A DNA stretch of 52,886 nt from Cyclobacteriaceae bacterium. GTDB taxonomy: Bacteria; Bacteroidota; Bacteroidia; Cytophagales; Cyclobacteriaceae. Under the pieces are notes generated by a model. The model had not been told where the DNA came from. It made no database searches and was given only the letters and a program-made list of their open reading frames with translations. Below, piece by piece: positions 7,670 to 16,075 of the stretch. Both the position numbers and the translations under genes were made by a program. Positions within the stretch are counted from its first letter, which is position 1. Each line of letters opens with the position of its first letter. The DNA lies in NCBI GenBank assembly GCA_947458585.1, contig CANGYY010000017.1:1-52886 (forward strand), written 5' to 3'.

Positions 7670-7840
7670 TTAACCCTTATTTAGTGCATCAATCTTCTTC
7701 GCCACTTCTTCTGCTTCAGCCATGAGTTTGTCTGCAGCGGTTCGGTTGCTATGCGATAGTTTGTGTGCGTCTGCCATCATTTTGGCATAGGTTTCCTGGA
7801 GTTTTTCCTTCTCGCTTTTCTTGTTGAATAATCCAAACAT
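7670..7840 (-). CDS. Lacal_2735 family micro-protein (56 aa)
   Basis: A 56-residue frame opening with ATG at 7840 and closing with TAA at 7670-7672. The sequence begins MFGLFNKKSEKEKLQ and contains AHKLSHSNRTAADKLMAEAEEV. This matches from memory the Lacal_2735 family of Bacteroidota, which reads MFGLFKKKSEKEKL...A.KLSHSNR..SD....EAE. It looks like two charged helices with an amphipathic hydrophobic start and no signal peptide. Function unknown. It is 2 bases away from the end of the convergent cupin gene and 42 bases upstream of the MORN-protein stop, with its own start codon facing that gene's 3' end. It is easily missed because of its length. Confidence 0.85.
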   Translation of the reverse strand: MFGLFNKKSEKEKLQETYAKMMADAHKLSHSNRTAADKLMAEAEEVAKKIDALNKG

Positions 7841-7882
7841 GAGTTTCGGTTTTAGTGATGAACCGATTCAGCCGATGATTGT

Positions 7883-9448
7883 TTAACGAAGGCCTGTGCG
7901 TTCATTAGGATACTGAATCTCATCATCCTTGAATTGGATAAGGTCTTCTAGTCTTCCTGCGGAATTGTAAAACTTCCAGGATCCCTGTTTCTTCCCATCT
8001 TTCATCGCCCCCTCAGAGGCTTTCCTTCCCGATTCATGGTAGTACATCCATAGTCCTTCTGCTTTGCCGGAAAGGTATTTTCCTTCAGACTCTTTTTGAC
8101 CAGTCACGTAATAGGTGATTCGAGTTCCATTGCCATCTTTTAAGGTGCCGGCATCTCTGGTTTCTTTTCCATCATTGGAATAGTAGGGTCCTACATTCAT
8201 CAATCTGCCATTGTCCCAAAATTCTTCCTGAGTCAATTGCTTATTGTCATAAAAAAGTCCCCAAATCCCATCTTCGAAGCCAAGGTTGAATCGACCTACG
8301 GACTTGAGTTGTCCCCCATCGTAGTAGTAGACCCATTGCCCATTTTCCATACCCAAAAGATATTCTCCTTCGGCTACTAGAAGCCCGATTTTATTGAAAT
8401 ACTTCCAGAGTCCAGTTTTGAGGTCATTTTTGTACTCCCCAAGCGCATAAAGTTGTCCATCTGGGTAGAAGTTTTTCCATACCCCAACTTTAGCTCCTCC
8501 TTCGTATTGACCTTGTACAGAAGGTTTGCCTGAACTATGATTTTCTACATACTCACCTTCGGGAACACCCAGGACATAGGTTTTGCGTTTGGAGATTTCC
8601 TTGTTGGGGAAGTATTCTTCCCAAATGCCTATCGCCACATTGTTTTCGTACCGTTCCTTGCGTGCAAGGCGGCCGGTTTCGTAGTAGTAACTCCATTCCC
8701 CAATTCGATTTCCAAAATCATCGTAAAATTCTTCTGATTCGGGAATTTTGGTGCCTGGGAAAAAGCTTTTCCATGGTCCTATTTTCACTCCATTTTTGTA
8801 ACTACCAGTCTGAAGGGGGACATTTGGCAAGGAGAAGGTTTTAAATACTCCGTCGAATTGACCCTTTTTCGCAGTGGCTTCCGCGAGTACATTTCCTTCT
8901 TGGTCAAATTCGAAATAAGGGCCTTCCCGTAATCCATCTACGTAAAATTCCCGTACGGAAAGCTCACCTTCCGGAAAATAAGATAGCCATTGGCCTTCCT
9001 TTTTCCCCTCTTTGTAATTTCCCTCCAACTTGAGTTGAGTAGGATCGATGTAGTAATCGCTGGCTTCACTTCCGAAATATTCGTTGTACTTTCCAACTAA
9101 AATGCTGTCTTGGAAAATCATTTCTTTGACTAGAAATCCATTGGTATCAAAAAAACGTGCTGTGCCAAATAGTTTCCCTTCACGGTAATCTGCAAGTTCC
9201 TTTTGCTTACCATTCGCATGGTAACTCGTCCATTGTCCATCTCGAAGCCCATTTTTGAAGATTCCTTCAGTAACGAGGGTATTGGTTTTGGAGGTGTAGA
9301 ACTTCCAAAGCCCATTGGGGAGATTTTTCTCGATCAGCCCAGTGCCTACAATTGAGGAGTCACTGGAATAGCGTACGGCAACTTTAGAAGTTTGAGCAGC
9401 TATGGAAAAATGAAGAAGGGAGAAGAGTACTATCAGCGCATGCTTCAT
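7883..9448 (-). CDS. Exported MORN-repeat protein
   Basis: A 521-residue protein with a signal peptide (MKHALIVLFSLLHFSIAAQ). It then carries about 18 tandem MORN-type units of roughly 23 residues, recognisable from recurring G-x-W-x-x-Y/F cores (GLWKFY, GQWTSY, GIWEEYF, GVWKNFY, GQWVYYY, GSWKFY) separated by G-x-Y/F-K-x-G turns. There is no other domain. Such proteins in Bacteroidota are often labelled YwqK-family antitoxin, but that name comes from repeat similarity; no toxin partner is present here. The signal peptide argues for a periplasmic or surface location. It is monocistronic with an inverted repeat upstream. Confidence 0.88.
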   Translation of the reverse strand: MKHALIVLFSLLHFSIAAQTSKVAVRYSSDSSIVGTGLIEKNLPNGLWKFYTSKTNTLVTEGIFKNGLRDGQWTSYHANGKQKELADYREGKLFGTARFFDTNGFLVKEMIFQDSILVGKYNEYFGSEASDYYIDPTQLKLEGNYKEGKKEGQWLSYFPEGELSVREFYVDGLREGPYFEFDQEGNVLAEATAKKGQFDGVFKTFSLPNVPLQTGSYKNGVKIGPWKSFFPGTKIPESEEFYDDFGNRIGEWSYYYETGRLARKERYENNVAIGIWEEYFPNKEISKRKTYVLGVPEGEYVENHSSGKPSVQGQYEGGAKVGVWKNFYPDGQLYALGEYKNDLKTGLWKYFNKIGLLVAEGEYLLGMENGQWVYYYDGGQLKSVGRFNLGFEDGIWGLFYDNKQLTQEEFWDNGRLMNVGPYYSNDGKETRDAGTLKDGNGTRITYYVTGQKESEGKYLSGKAEGLWMYYHESGRKASEGAMKDGKKQGSWKFYNSAGRLEDLIQFKDDEIQYPNERTGLR

Positions 9449-9502
9449 AGCAAATTGGGTTCTTAAAGGTAGGTTGGCAACAGTTTTAGTACTCAGAATT
9501 CG

Positions 9503-9533
9503 ATGATTTTTCTATACCTACGTAGAAAATCAT
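9503..9533. repeat. Inverted repeat between the MORN gene and an upstream hypothetical gene
   Basis: ATGATTTTTCTA and TAGAAAATCAT face each other across TACCTACG, with one bulged base, and the centre holds the palindrome CTACGTAG. It lies 55-85 bases upstream of the MORN start and 27 bases beyond the previous gene's stop. There is no T-run, so it is not a standard terminator; it could be an operator or an RNA hairpin. Confidence 0.4.
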
Positions 9534-9559
9534 TTCTCGTTTAAAAGTACATCAAATCC

Positions 9560-10111
9560 TTAGATTTTAATTCTAGAAATTGGTTTAACCTGAAGAATTT
9601 TATTCACTTCTTCACTCAAAAGTTGAAGCCCTTGCTTCTTGTTTGCCGGTAGTAAAATTTTCTTGATCCAAAGTTTACCACTTTGCTCCGGAATAGGGTT
9701 TGTTCTGAATTTTTCGAGCCATTCCATTTGAGAATGCAGATCCCAAGGGCTATGCGTATTCCCAAGTTTGAATCCAGCATCCAAAAATGGTTGAGAAGGA
9801 AATTTTAAATTTTCTCCGAAAAACACACAACAAAAAAGACCATGTCCAAACCAACTGACGAAGCGGATGTTGCAGCCTGAGTCCAACTCAAAATCTCGAA
9901 CAAAATCAAGGACGAAATAGGGGGAACCCTGCAATTGGTTTCCTTTGGAGATTTTTTTACCCTTTGAATTGGAGAAAAATTGAGTCAATTCCTCATTGGT
10001 AACCGAGTTGCCAAGTTGCTCAAAAAGATCCAGAAAATCAGTCTTCAGTTGATTTTGTCGCTGAATTAGCGATTGGTCCAACCAAAGATCTAGGTCTAGT
10101 TCATTGTGCAT
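9560..10111 (-). CDS. Hypothetical protein downstream of fabH
   Basis: A 183-residue protein from the ATG at 10111, 4 bases after the fabH stop. A longer reading from 10159 would overlap fabH by 44 bases and adds an implausible N terminus. It begins with acidic MHNELDLDLWLDQSL. There is no signal peptide or transmembrane helix. It has a cysteine- and phenylalanine-rich middle (FVSWFGHGLFCCVFFGENL) and a basic C terminus. I do not recognise a family. The tight spacing to fabH suggests co-transcription, though a lipid role does not follow from the sequence. Confidence 0.65.
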   Translation of the reverse strand: MHNELDLDLWLDQSLIQRQNQLKTDFLDLFEQLGNSVTNEELTQFFSNSKGKKISKGNQLQGSPYFVLDFVRDFELDSGCNIRFVSWFGHGLFCCVFFGENLKFPSQPFLDAGFKLGNTHSPWDLHSQMEWLEKFRTNPIPEQSGKLWIKKILLPANKKQGLQLLSEEVNKILQVKPISRIKI

Positions 10112-10115
10112 GCCA

Positions 10116-11114
10116 TTACCAGCGCAGCACTGCCGATGCCCAGGCAAAACCGGAACCAAAGGCAGCCAAACAAATTAGGTCATTTTCCTTGAGACGTCCC
10201 TGTTCCCAGGCTTGAGATAGCGCGATCGGAATGGTGCCTGCCGTGGTATTTCCGAGGTGCATGATGTTGTTAAACACCTTCTGGTCTGGCAATTCCAATT
10301 TTTGCTGAATGTATTGGGAGATGCGCAAATTAGCTTGATGGGGTACCAGAAGGTCGATATCGTCCTTGGTCAATTGATTGAAGGCCAAGGCCTCCTGAAT
10401 CACTTCCATAAAGCGAACCACAGCATGCTTGAACACCGCATTTCCATTCATTTTCAGGAAAAAGTCCCCCCGCTCAATCAACTCTTTGGAAATCCGTTCT
10501 TTCCCACTGGAGCTCGGAGCAATGCAATACAATTCTTCGGCATGAGATCCTTCAGAATGCAAGTGGGTGCTGATGATTCCGGTTTGTCCAGCTTCAGCTC
10601 TACCCACTACCACAGCACCTGCACCATCTGCAAAGATCACCGCGCTGGATCTGCCTTCGTCGCTTTTATCCAAGGCGGAAGATTGAATTTCAGCACCTAC
10701 CACCAATATTTTTTGGTACATGCCTGTTTTGATAAACTGATCTGCTACCGATAGCGCATAGATAAACCCAGAACAAGCATTTCGAATATCTAGGGCGCCG
10801 ATGGTTTTAAAGCCCATTTCCCGCTGAAGGAGTACCCCATTGCCAGGTAAGAAGTAATCGGGGGTGATGGTTGCGAATATGATGAAGTCAATGTCATCCT
10901 GCTGCACTCCGGCCCGATCCATTGCCATTTTACTTGCTTTGGCGGCCATGTTGGTGACGGTATCAATTCCTGGAGTATACCAACGTCTTTCCTGAATTCC
11001 TGTACGCTCCACGATCCATTCGTTGGAGGTATTCATCATCTGGGAAAGTTCGTCATTCGTGACAATACGTTCTGGAACATAATGTCCAGCAGCGAGAATG
11101 CGTGAGTTATACAT
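10116..11114 (-). CDS. fabH: 3-oxoacyl-ACP synthase III (beta-ketoacyl-ACP synthase, FabH)
   Basis: A 332-residue thiolase-fold enzyme with the complete FabH triad: Cys114 in RNACSGF, His259 in VPHQANLR and Asn289 in HLGNTTAGTIPIAL. It condenses an acyl-CoA primer with malonyl-ACP to begin fatty-acid synthesis. In Bacteroidota the primers are often branched or acetyl. No acpP, fabF, plsX or rpmF adjoins it, so this may be a secondary FabH copy, and other FabH-like ketosynthases make pigments or specialised lipids. The hypothetical gene starts 4 bases after its stop. Confidence 0.93.
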   Translation of the reverse strand: MYNSRILAAGHYVPERIVTNDELSQMMNTSNEWIVERTGIQERRWYTPGIDTVTNMAAKASKMAMDRAGVQQDDIDFIIFATITPDYFLPGNGVLLQREMGFKTIGALDIRNACSGFIYALSVADQFIKTGMYQKILVVGAEIQSSALDKSDEGRSSAVIFADGAGAVVVGRAEAGQTGIISTHLHSEGSHAEELYCIAPSSSGKERISKELIERGDFFLKMNGNAVFKHAVVRFMEVIQEALAFNQLTKDDIDLLVPHQANLRISQYIQQKLELPDQKVFNNIMHLGNTTAGTIPIALSQAWEQGRLKENDLICLAAFGSGFAWASAVLRW

Positions 11115-11205
11115 GGGTAGGTAGGGTGGGGTGATGGCGAACTAAAATCCCTGCAATATCGGGACTGGAGTTTATTTCAACAACTAAAGCAAGGGACTCG
11201 ACTTT

Positions 11206-11904
11206 TCAACCAAACAAGGTGTAATTCCCAAATTGGTCCATGGGTGAAGTTTTTCGAAGGACCGACTGAGAATCATTTTGTACCGAATTGACTAGGGGGG
11301 ACACAGTAAAGCCCAGCATCAATTCGTTAGGATAAGGATTCAAGAGTTCCAACAGTTCAGATTCCGAACTGTAACTATCCAACCATTTTTTTTCATGTTC
11401 TCGTTTTAAAATTACCGGCATGCGATCGTGAACTTCAGAGACTACATCATTTGGGCTGGTGGTTAAAATCAAGAACGTATGCTGAGATTCACCAGAAACG
11501 GTTTCGTATTCTTCCCAAATGCCAGCAAAAGCAAAAAGCTCCTCATCTCGGAGGGTGAAGCGATGTGGTATTTTGGTTTTCTTACCCACCTTTTTCCATT
11601 CGTAAAATCCATCTGCAGGGATTAGGCACCTTCTTTTTTGGAAGGAAGGTTTGAAGGAGACTTTTTCATGGACGGACTCTGCTCGCGCGTTGATCAACTT
11701 TGCCGATACGGGCTTGTTTTGTCCAAAATCAGGAGTAATGCCCCAATAAAAAAAGGAGAAACCTTTGGGACTATCCGAAGTGATAACGGGCACTAGTTGA
11801 GTGGGAGCAATGTTGTATCGAGGTGAAAAATCTGCCAGCATTTCTGCTTGGAAACGTTCTTCGAGTTCAATTTTACTTTTGGCAAGTGAATATCTTCCAC
11901 ACAT
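11206..11904 (-). CDS. SRAP domain protein (YedK/HMCES family)
   Basis: A 232-residue protein beginning MCGRYSL. Cys2 is exposed after Met removal and forms the thiazolidine cross-link to abasic sites in single-stranded DNA. Other family landmarks are present: YNIAPTQ (the conserved Asn), LINARAESV, CLIPADGFYEW (the Glu) and the HDRMPVIL His motif. It shields abasic sites in ssDNA and so helps suppress mutation. It is transcribed in the same direction as fabH upstream and YheT downstream, with 30 bases separating it from the YheT gene, so co-transcription with yheT is possible. No translesion polymerase or ImuB is beside it. Confidence 0.95.
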   Translation of the reverse strand: MCGRYSLAKSKIELEERFQAEMLADFSPRYNIAPTQLVPVITSDSPKGFSFFYWGITPDFGQNKPVSAKLINARAESVHEKVSFKPSFQKRRCLIPADGFYEWKKVGKKTKIPHRFTLRDEELFAFAGIWEEYETVSGESQHTFLILTTSPNDVVSEVHDRMPVILKREHEKKWLDSYSSESELLELLNPYPNELMLGFTVSPLVNSVQNDSQSVLRKTSPMDQFGNYTLFG

Positions 11905-11934
11905 GGTTGCAGTAGTCAGCTAATTTTTTCGAAG

Positions 11935-12894
11935 TTAGGAATCCTGGCAAATAAATTCAACTGCCCTGGTTTCGGAATAAAGTCTTTTGTTCGAATCAGC
12001 AATCATAAATCCCACATGACCTCCATGTCTAGGGAATTCAAAGTATACTTGATCGAGCTTGTTAGCCAACTCAATCGGGTAGCAGGAGGGACTTAAAAAT
12101 GGATCGTTTTTGGCGTTTAAAACGAGCGTTGGAATGGAGATGTCCGATAAAAACTGCAGGGAGGAGTTCGTTTGGTAGTATTCTTCCGCATCAGCAAATC
12201 CATGCAAGGGTCCTGTAAAGGTATCGTCAAAATCGCGCAGTGTCTGAATCGTCGAAAATTTGGTTAAGTCAAATTCTGCTGGAAATAGCCTAGCCTTTTT
12301 TTCAACTTTTTGTCGTAGTGTCTTTAGAAATCGTTTGGTGTACAGGCCAAATGCAGTCCTTGAAATTTGATCACAAGAACTTCCCAGTTCCAGGGGTACG
12401 GAGATGGCAACCCCTTTTTTGATTTTGGGAGTTCGCTCTCGCTTTTCGCCGAGGTATTTGAGGGTCAGGTTTCCACCCAAACTAAATCCGATTAAATAAA
12501 TCTCTTCATACTGCGGTGAGGCATGCTGGATGATGGTGTCTAAATCGTAGGTGGCGCCGCTGTGGTAAAATATTGCCTTCCGATTGAGTTCCTCGCCACA
12601 TCCTCGATAATTCCAAGCCAATACATCAAACCCATTGCTCAGGGCTTCTTTGGCCATTCCCAAGATGTATGCTCGGCTACTATTTCCCTCTAATCCGTGA
12701 CTAATTACCAGCAATTTTGGGTTTCCTCTTTGATGCCAATCGATTTCTAAAAAATCTGCATCATGGGTTTCTACACGTTCTTTTTTTGTGGGGACGAGTT
12801 CTACCTGTCTAAAAATTGCAGGGAAAACTGTTTCTAAGTGTCCGTTAAAGAGGTATTTAGGCCTTTGGTAGGTACTGGATTGAAGTAAGGGCAT
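11935..12894 (-). CDS. YheT-family alpha/beta hydrolase
   Basis: A 319-residue protein. It has SHGLEGNSSRAYI (oxyanion region), the nucleophile elbow GFSLGGNL, an Asp in NAKNDPFL and the catalytic His in RHGGHVGFM. Its length and layout match YheT/EMB8 hydrolases, which act on unknown esters or lipids. The N terminus (LLQSSTYQRPKYLFNGHLETVFPAIFR) is characteristic of this family. No signal peptide. It is divergent from the pyruvate dehydrogenase E2 gene, with a 108-base intergenic region that contains the E2 promoter. Confidence 0.9.
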   Translation of the reverse strand: MPLLQSSTYQRPKYLFNGHLETVFPAIFRQVELVPTKKERVETHDADFLEIDWHQRGNPKLLVISHGLEGNSSRAYILGMAKEALSNGFDVLAWNYRGCGEELNRKAIFYHSGATYDLDTIIQHASPQYEEIYLIGFSLGGNLTLKYLGEKRERTPKIKKGVAISVPLELGSSCDQISRTAFGLYTKRFLKTLRQKVEKKARLFPAEFDLTKFSTIQTLRDFDDTFTGPLHGFADAEEYYQTNSSLQFLSDISIPTLVLNAKNDPFLSPSCYPIELANKLDQVYFEFPRHGGHVGFMIADSNKRLYSETRAVEFICQDS

Positions 12895-12938
12895 GGAGGT
12901 AAGCGGTCAAAAACTGATTGGAAAATACAGCATATAAA

Positions 12939-12970
12939 TTTGAATAAAGCGTTTTTAAAAACTATTTTTG
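12939..12970 (+). promoter_or_regulatory. Bacteroidota-type promoter for the E2 gene
   Basis: TTTG at 12939-12942, a 20-base spacer and TATTTTTG at 12963-12970. Both boxes match consensus. The expected start site is about 25 bases before the ATG at 13003. Confidence 0.65.
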
Positions 12971-13002
12971 GGCTCTTTAAAAACTACAAGCGCGCATAGA
13001 AC

Positions 13003-14643
13003 ATGGCCGAAATTATTAGAATGCCAAAAATGAGTGACACCATGGAAGAAGGTGTGATTGCATCCTGGTTGAAAAAAGTAGGTGACACTGTCAAGCCTGG
13101 AGACATTCTTGCAGAGGTTGAGACGGATAAAGCTACCATGGAGTTGGAATCTTACGAAGAGGGGGTTTTGCTTTATGTAGGTGTAAAAGAGAAAGATTCG
13201 GTTCCTGTGAATGGAATCATCGCAATAATCGGAGAGAAGGGAGAAGCCTTCCAGCACTTGTTGTCTGGAGCACCTGCAGAAGCGACCAAGGCAGAAGTAG
13301 TAATTCCTGCTGCTGCTCCAGCACCTGCTGTGGCTGAGGCAAAAGCACCTGCTGCATCCGCTACTTCCATTCCTGCCATCGTGGTGACCATGCCCAAAAT
13401 GAGCGACACCATGCAGGAAGGCACCATCGCTACTTGGTTGAAAAAAGTAGGCGATCCCGTTAAATCCGGAGAAATTATAGCAGAAGTAGAAACCGATAAG
13501 GCTACCATGGAATTGGAGTCTTATGAAGATGGGGTCTTGTTGTACATTGGTGTAGAAGCCGGAGGAAGTGTTCCCGTCGATGGAGTCATTGCCGTGATTG
13601 GCGAAAAAGGAGCCGATTACCAAAGTCTTTTGGCAGCACATCAGGTTGGAGGAACTACCGCGGCGCCTGTTGAAGTAGCTAGTCCTGCAGCACCTACAGA
13701 GGTTGCCACACCTGCTCCTGTAATAGCTCAAGCACCAGTTGCAGCAGTAGTTGCTAGTTCAAATGGAAACGAGCGTGTTAAAGCATCTCCACTTGCCAAG
13801 AAAATAGCCTCTGATAAAGGGGTAGACATCCGTCAAGTAGCCGGTAGCGGTGAAGGTGGACGTATTGTCAAAAGAGATATTGAGACCTTTGTACCAGCTG
13901 CTGCAGCTGCTAGTCCACAGGCAACTTCCTCCCAAGCAATGGCTAGTCCAGTATTGGGTCAGGAAAGCTTCAGAGAAGAGAAGGTTTCGCAGATGCGTAA
14001 AACAATTGCCAAGCGATTGGCTGAAAGTAAATATTCGGCTCCTCACTTCTACTTGACCATGGAGATCAACATGGACAAAGCGATTGAGGCGAGAAAGAGC
14101 ATGAACGAGTTTGGTGCCGCAAAGATTTCTTTCAATGACTTGGTCATTAAAGCATCTGCAGCGGCATTGCGTCAGAATCCAAAAGTTAATTCAAGCTGGT
14201 TGGGAGATAAAATCCGCTACAATGACCACATTCATATTGGAATGGCGGTAGCAGTAGAGGAAGGACTCTTGGTTCCAGTGATCCGATTTGCAGATCAGTT
14301 GTCCTTGAGCCAGATTTCGAATCAAGCCAAATCCTTAGGTCAAAAGGCTAAAAACAAAGAACTACAACCCAAGGATTGGGAAGGCAATACTTTCACCATC
14401 TCCAATTTGGGTATGTTTGGCATCGATGAATTTACTGCCATCATCAATCCACCAGATGCTTGCATCTTAGCAGTGGGAGGAATTAAGGAAACAGTCATCG
14501 TGAAGGACGGCCAAATGAAAGTTGGTAACGTGATGAAAGTGACGCTTTCCTGCGATCACCGTGTCGTGGATGGAGCAGTAGGGTCGGCATTCCTTCAGAC
14601 GCTGAAGGGCTTGCTCGAAGATCCGGTACGTATCCTCATCTAA
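13003..14643 (+). CDS. pdhC: Pyruvate dehydrogenase complex dihydrolipoyl acetyltransferase (E2)
   Basis: A 546-residue E2 with two lipoyl domains (lipoyl lysines K43 and K166, each in ETDKATMELES), separated by Ala/Pro-rich linkers. A peripheral-subunit-binding domain follows (about 260-295, SPLAKKIASDKGVDI). The catalytic acetyltransferase domain (about 325-546) carries the active-site SCDHRVVDGAVG (His519). It transfers acetyl groups from E1 to CoA. The opening MAEIIRMPKMSDTMEEG is typical of PDH E2 in Bacteroidota. E1 and E3 genes are not adjacent. It has its own promoter and a terminator, so it is monocistronic here. Confidence 0.96.
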   Translation: MAEIIRMPKMSDTMEEGVIASWLKKVGDTVKPGDILAEVETDKATMELESYEEGVLLYVGVKEKDSVPVNGIIAIIGEKGEAFQHLLSGAPAEATKAEVVIPAAAPAPAVAEAKAPAASATSIPAIVVTMPKMSDTMQEGTIATWLKKVGDPVKSGEIIAEVETDKATMELESYEDGVLLYIGVEAGGSVPVDGVIAVIGEKGADYQSLLAAHQVGGTTAAPVEVASPAAPTEVATPAPVIAQAPVAAVVASSNGNERVKASPLAKKIASDKGVDIRQVAGSGEGGRIVKRDIETFVPAAAAASPQATSSQAMASPVLGQESFREEKVSQMRKTIAKRLAESKYSAPHFYLTMEINMDKAIEARKSMNEFGAAKISFNDLVIKASAAALRQNPKVNSSWLGDKIRYNDHIHIGMAVAVEEGLLVPVIRFADQLSLSQISNQAKSLGQKAKNKELQPKDWEGNTFTISNLGMFGIDEFTAIINPPDACILAVGGIKETVIVKDGQMKVGNVMKVTLSCDHRVVDGAVGSAFLQTLKGLLEDPVRILI

Positions 14644-14653
14644 AAATACCTGT

Positions 14654-14683
14654 CAAAAAGTCCTGTTCAACAAGGACTTTTTG
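14654..14683 (+). terminator. Intrinsic terminator after pdhC
   Basis: An 11-bp stem CAAAAAGTCCT / AGGACTTTTTG with an 8-base loop. The T-rich 3' arm continues into GCTTTTG. Confidence 0.8.
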
Positions 14684-14754
14684 CTTTTGTATGGTTTTTG
14701 AAATGCATTTTGAACTAGGATTCTAAACTAGAATACTAGAAACTTAAATTTTCC

Positions 14755-15297
14755 ATGGAAAAAATAAAATCCACCACCGTAGTAGCCATTCGACACAATG
14801 GAGAGGTTGTAATCGGTGCCGATGGTCAAGCGACATTAGGCAATACAGTAGCCAAAAGTACAGTGAAGAAAATAAGAGTTCTCCAAGGAGGAAAGATTGT
14901 CACTGGCTTTGCAGGATCTACCGCAGATGCATTTACCCTCTTGGATAAGTTTGAAGAAAAGCTCGGAGCCTTTGGCAATAACATGAAGCGTGCTGCCGTT
15001 GAACTTGCCAAAGAATGGCGCATGGATCGCATGCTTAGCCGGTTGGAAGCCATGATGATTGTGGCAGATAAGGACGATATCTTGATTATCTCTGGAAATG
15101 GGGACGTGATCGAACCCGATATGGAAATTGCTACCATCGGTTCGGGCAGCGTGTATGCACAGTCTGCTGCACGAGCGATGAAGAAGTTTGCTCCCCAACT
15201 TTCTGCCGAAGAAATGGTGCGAGAAAGCCTACATATCGCAGCAGATGTCTGTATCTACACCAACCACAATTTGGTGGTCGAAAAGGTAACTAGCTGA
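14755..15297 (+). CDS. hslV: ATP-dependent protease proteolytic subunit HslV
   Basis: A 180-residue Ntn-hydrolase, the normal length for HslV. The N-terminal KSTTVVAIRHNGEVVIGADGQ places the catalytic threonine at residue 7 after short propeptide removal. Also typical are the LGNTVAKSTVKKIR strand, the GGKIVTGFAGSTADAF loop and the GSGSVYAQSAARA helix. HslV forms a dodecamer capped by the HslU AAA+ unfoldase and degrades misfolded cytosolic proteins. HslU is not adjacent; the gene is closed by its own terminator. A TAAATTTT box ends 2 bases before the ATG, so the transcript may be leaderless. Confidence 0.96.
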   Translation: MEKIKSTTVVAIRHNGEVVIGADGQATLGNTVAKSTVKKIRVLQGGKIVTGFAGSTADAFTLLDKFEEKLGAFGNNMKRAAVELAKEWRMDRMLSRLEAMMIVADKDDILIISGNGDVIEPDMEIATIGSGSVYAQSAARAMKKFAPQLSAEEMVRESLHIAADVCIYTNHNLVVEKVTS

Positions 15298-15315
15298 TCT
15301 ACCTTATTCACTGAG

Positions 15316-15348
15316 AAAAAAGTCGGAAAGAATTCCGACTTTTTTTTA
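15316..15348 (+). terminator. Intrinsic terminator after hslV
   Basis: A 12-bp stem, AAAAAGTCGGAA / TTCCGACTTTTT, with a tetraloop and a long T-run. Confidence 0.9.
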
Positions 15349-15406
15349 TTTCCAGCAAACCAGAAGCGCTGTTTTGAAGTTATGTAGGTATACTTCACGA
15401 TTTCAA

Positions 15407-16072
15407 ATGGACACAGCAACAGCAAAAAAGACAGGTAAAAAAGATTACCAAAAATTGATTTTAGAGGGGTTTGTTTCGCATGTGCTTGAACATGGCAAAG
15501 AACCTGCTTCCATTTTCAAATTTGCCAAAGATTTAAAAATCAAAGAAGCCGAGTTTTACAATTATTACACCTCCTTTGAAGCCATAAAGTCGGCGGTTTG
15601 GGTAGCCTTATTTGAAGAGACGCATCGCCAATTGGAAGAGCAAGAGGTGTACAAGGAATATGCAGTGCGCGAAAAATTCCTTTCCTTCCTATTTACTTGG
15701 GTGGAGGAACTCAAGAAAAACAGATCTTATCTCTTGTCCCTGTACAAGGACAAGGCGACCACTTTTAAGAATTTGCCTGCCGATACCCGAGATTTTAAGG
15801 AACGGTTTACGGATTTTGCAGCCGAGTTAATCATGGAAGGCAAAGAAACGCAGGAAATTGCCACACGTCCCTTGATTACCGAGAAGTACGATGAGGCCTT
15901 GTGGTTGCAAGTAGCCTTTGTATTTCGTTACTGGTTGGACGATAACAGCCCACGATTTGAGAAAACAGATGCTGCCATCGAGAAATCGGTCAATTTTGCC
16001 TTCGACTTGATGGGGAAAAGTGCCTTAGACTCTTTTTTAGACTTAGCGAAGTTTCTATACCAAACCAAATAA
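15407..16072 (+). CDS. TetR-family regulator, partner of AarF/ABC1 kinase
   Basis: A 221-residue protein from the ATG at 15407; an upstream in-frame TTG is less likely. Residues of about 12-60 form a TetR-type HTH (GFVSHVLEHGKEPASIFKFAKDL, then KIKEAEFYNYYTSFEAIKSAV). The rest is an all-helical ligand/dimer domain (FLSFLFTWVEELKKNRSYLLSLYKDK). The HTH is divergent, so DNA binding is likely but not certain. It ends 3 bases before the ABC1/UbiB-type kinase gene, so the two form one transcript and presumably one function. The ligand is unknown. Confidence 0.82.
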   Translation: MDTATAKKTGKKDYQKLILEGFVSHVLEHGKEPASIFKFAKDLKIKEAEFYNYYTSFEAIKSAVWVALFEETHRQLEEQEVYKEYAVREKFLSFLFTWVEELKKNRSYLLSLYKDKATTFKNLPADTRDFKERFTDFAAELIMEGKETQEIATRPLITEKYDEALWLQVAFVFRYWLDDNSPRFEKTDAAIEKSVNFAFDLMGKSALDSFLDLAKFLYQTK

Positions 16073-16075
16073 GAA

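Noticed and set aside
10111..10159. Longer start for the hypothetical gene after fabH
   Set aside because: It would overlap fabH by 44 bases with an unlikely N terminus; the ATG at 10111 fits better.
9560..11114. fabH plus hypothetical as a specialised lipid or pigment cluster
   Set aside because: No acyl carrier protein, ketosynthase, aryl polyene or flexirubin gene surrounds them.
12955..13731. Long minus-strand frame opposite pdhC with many Cys and Ser residues
   Set aside because: It is the antisense of a strongly coding lipoyl-domain region and shows no family features; cysteine/serine richness follows from the Ala/Gly-rich sense codons.
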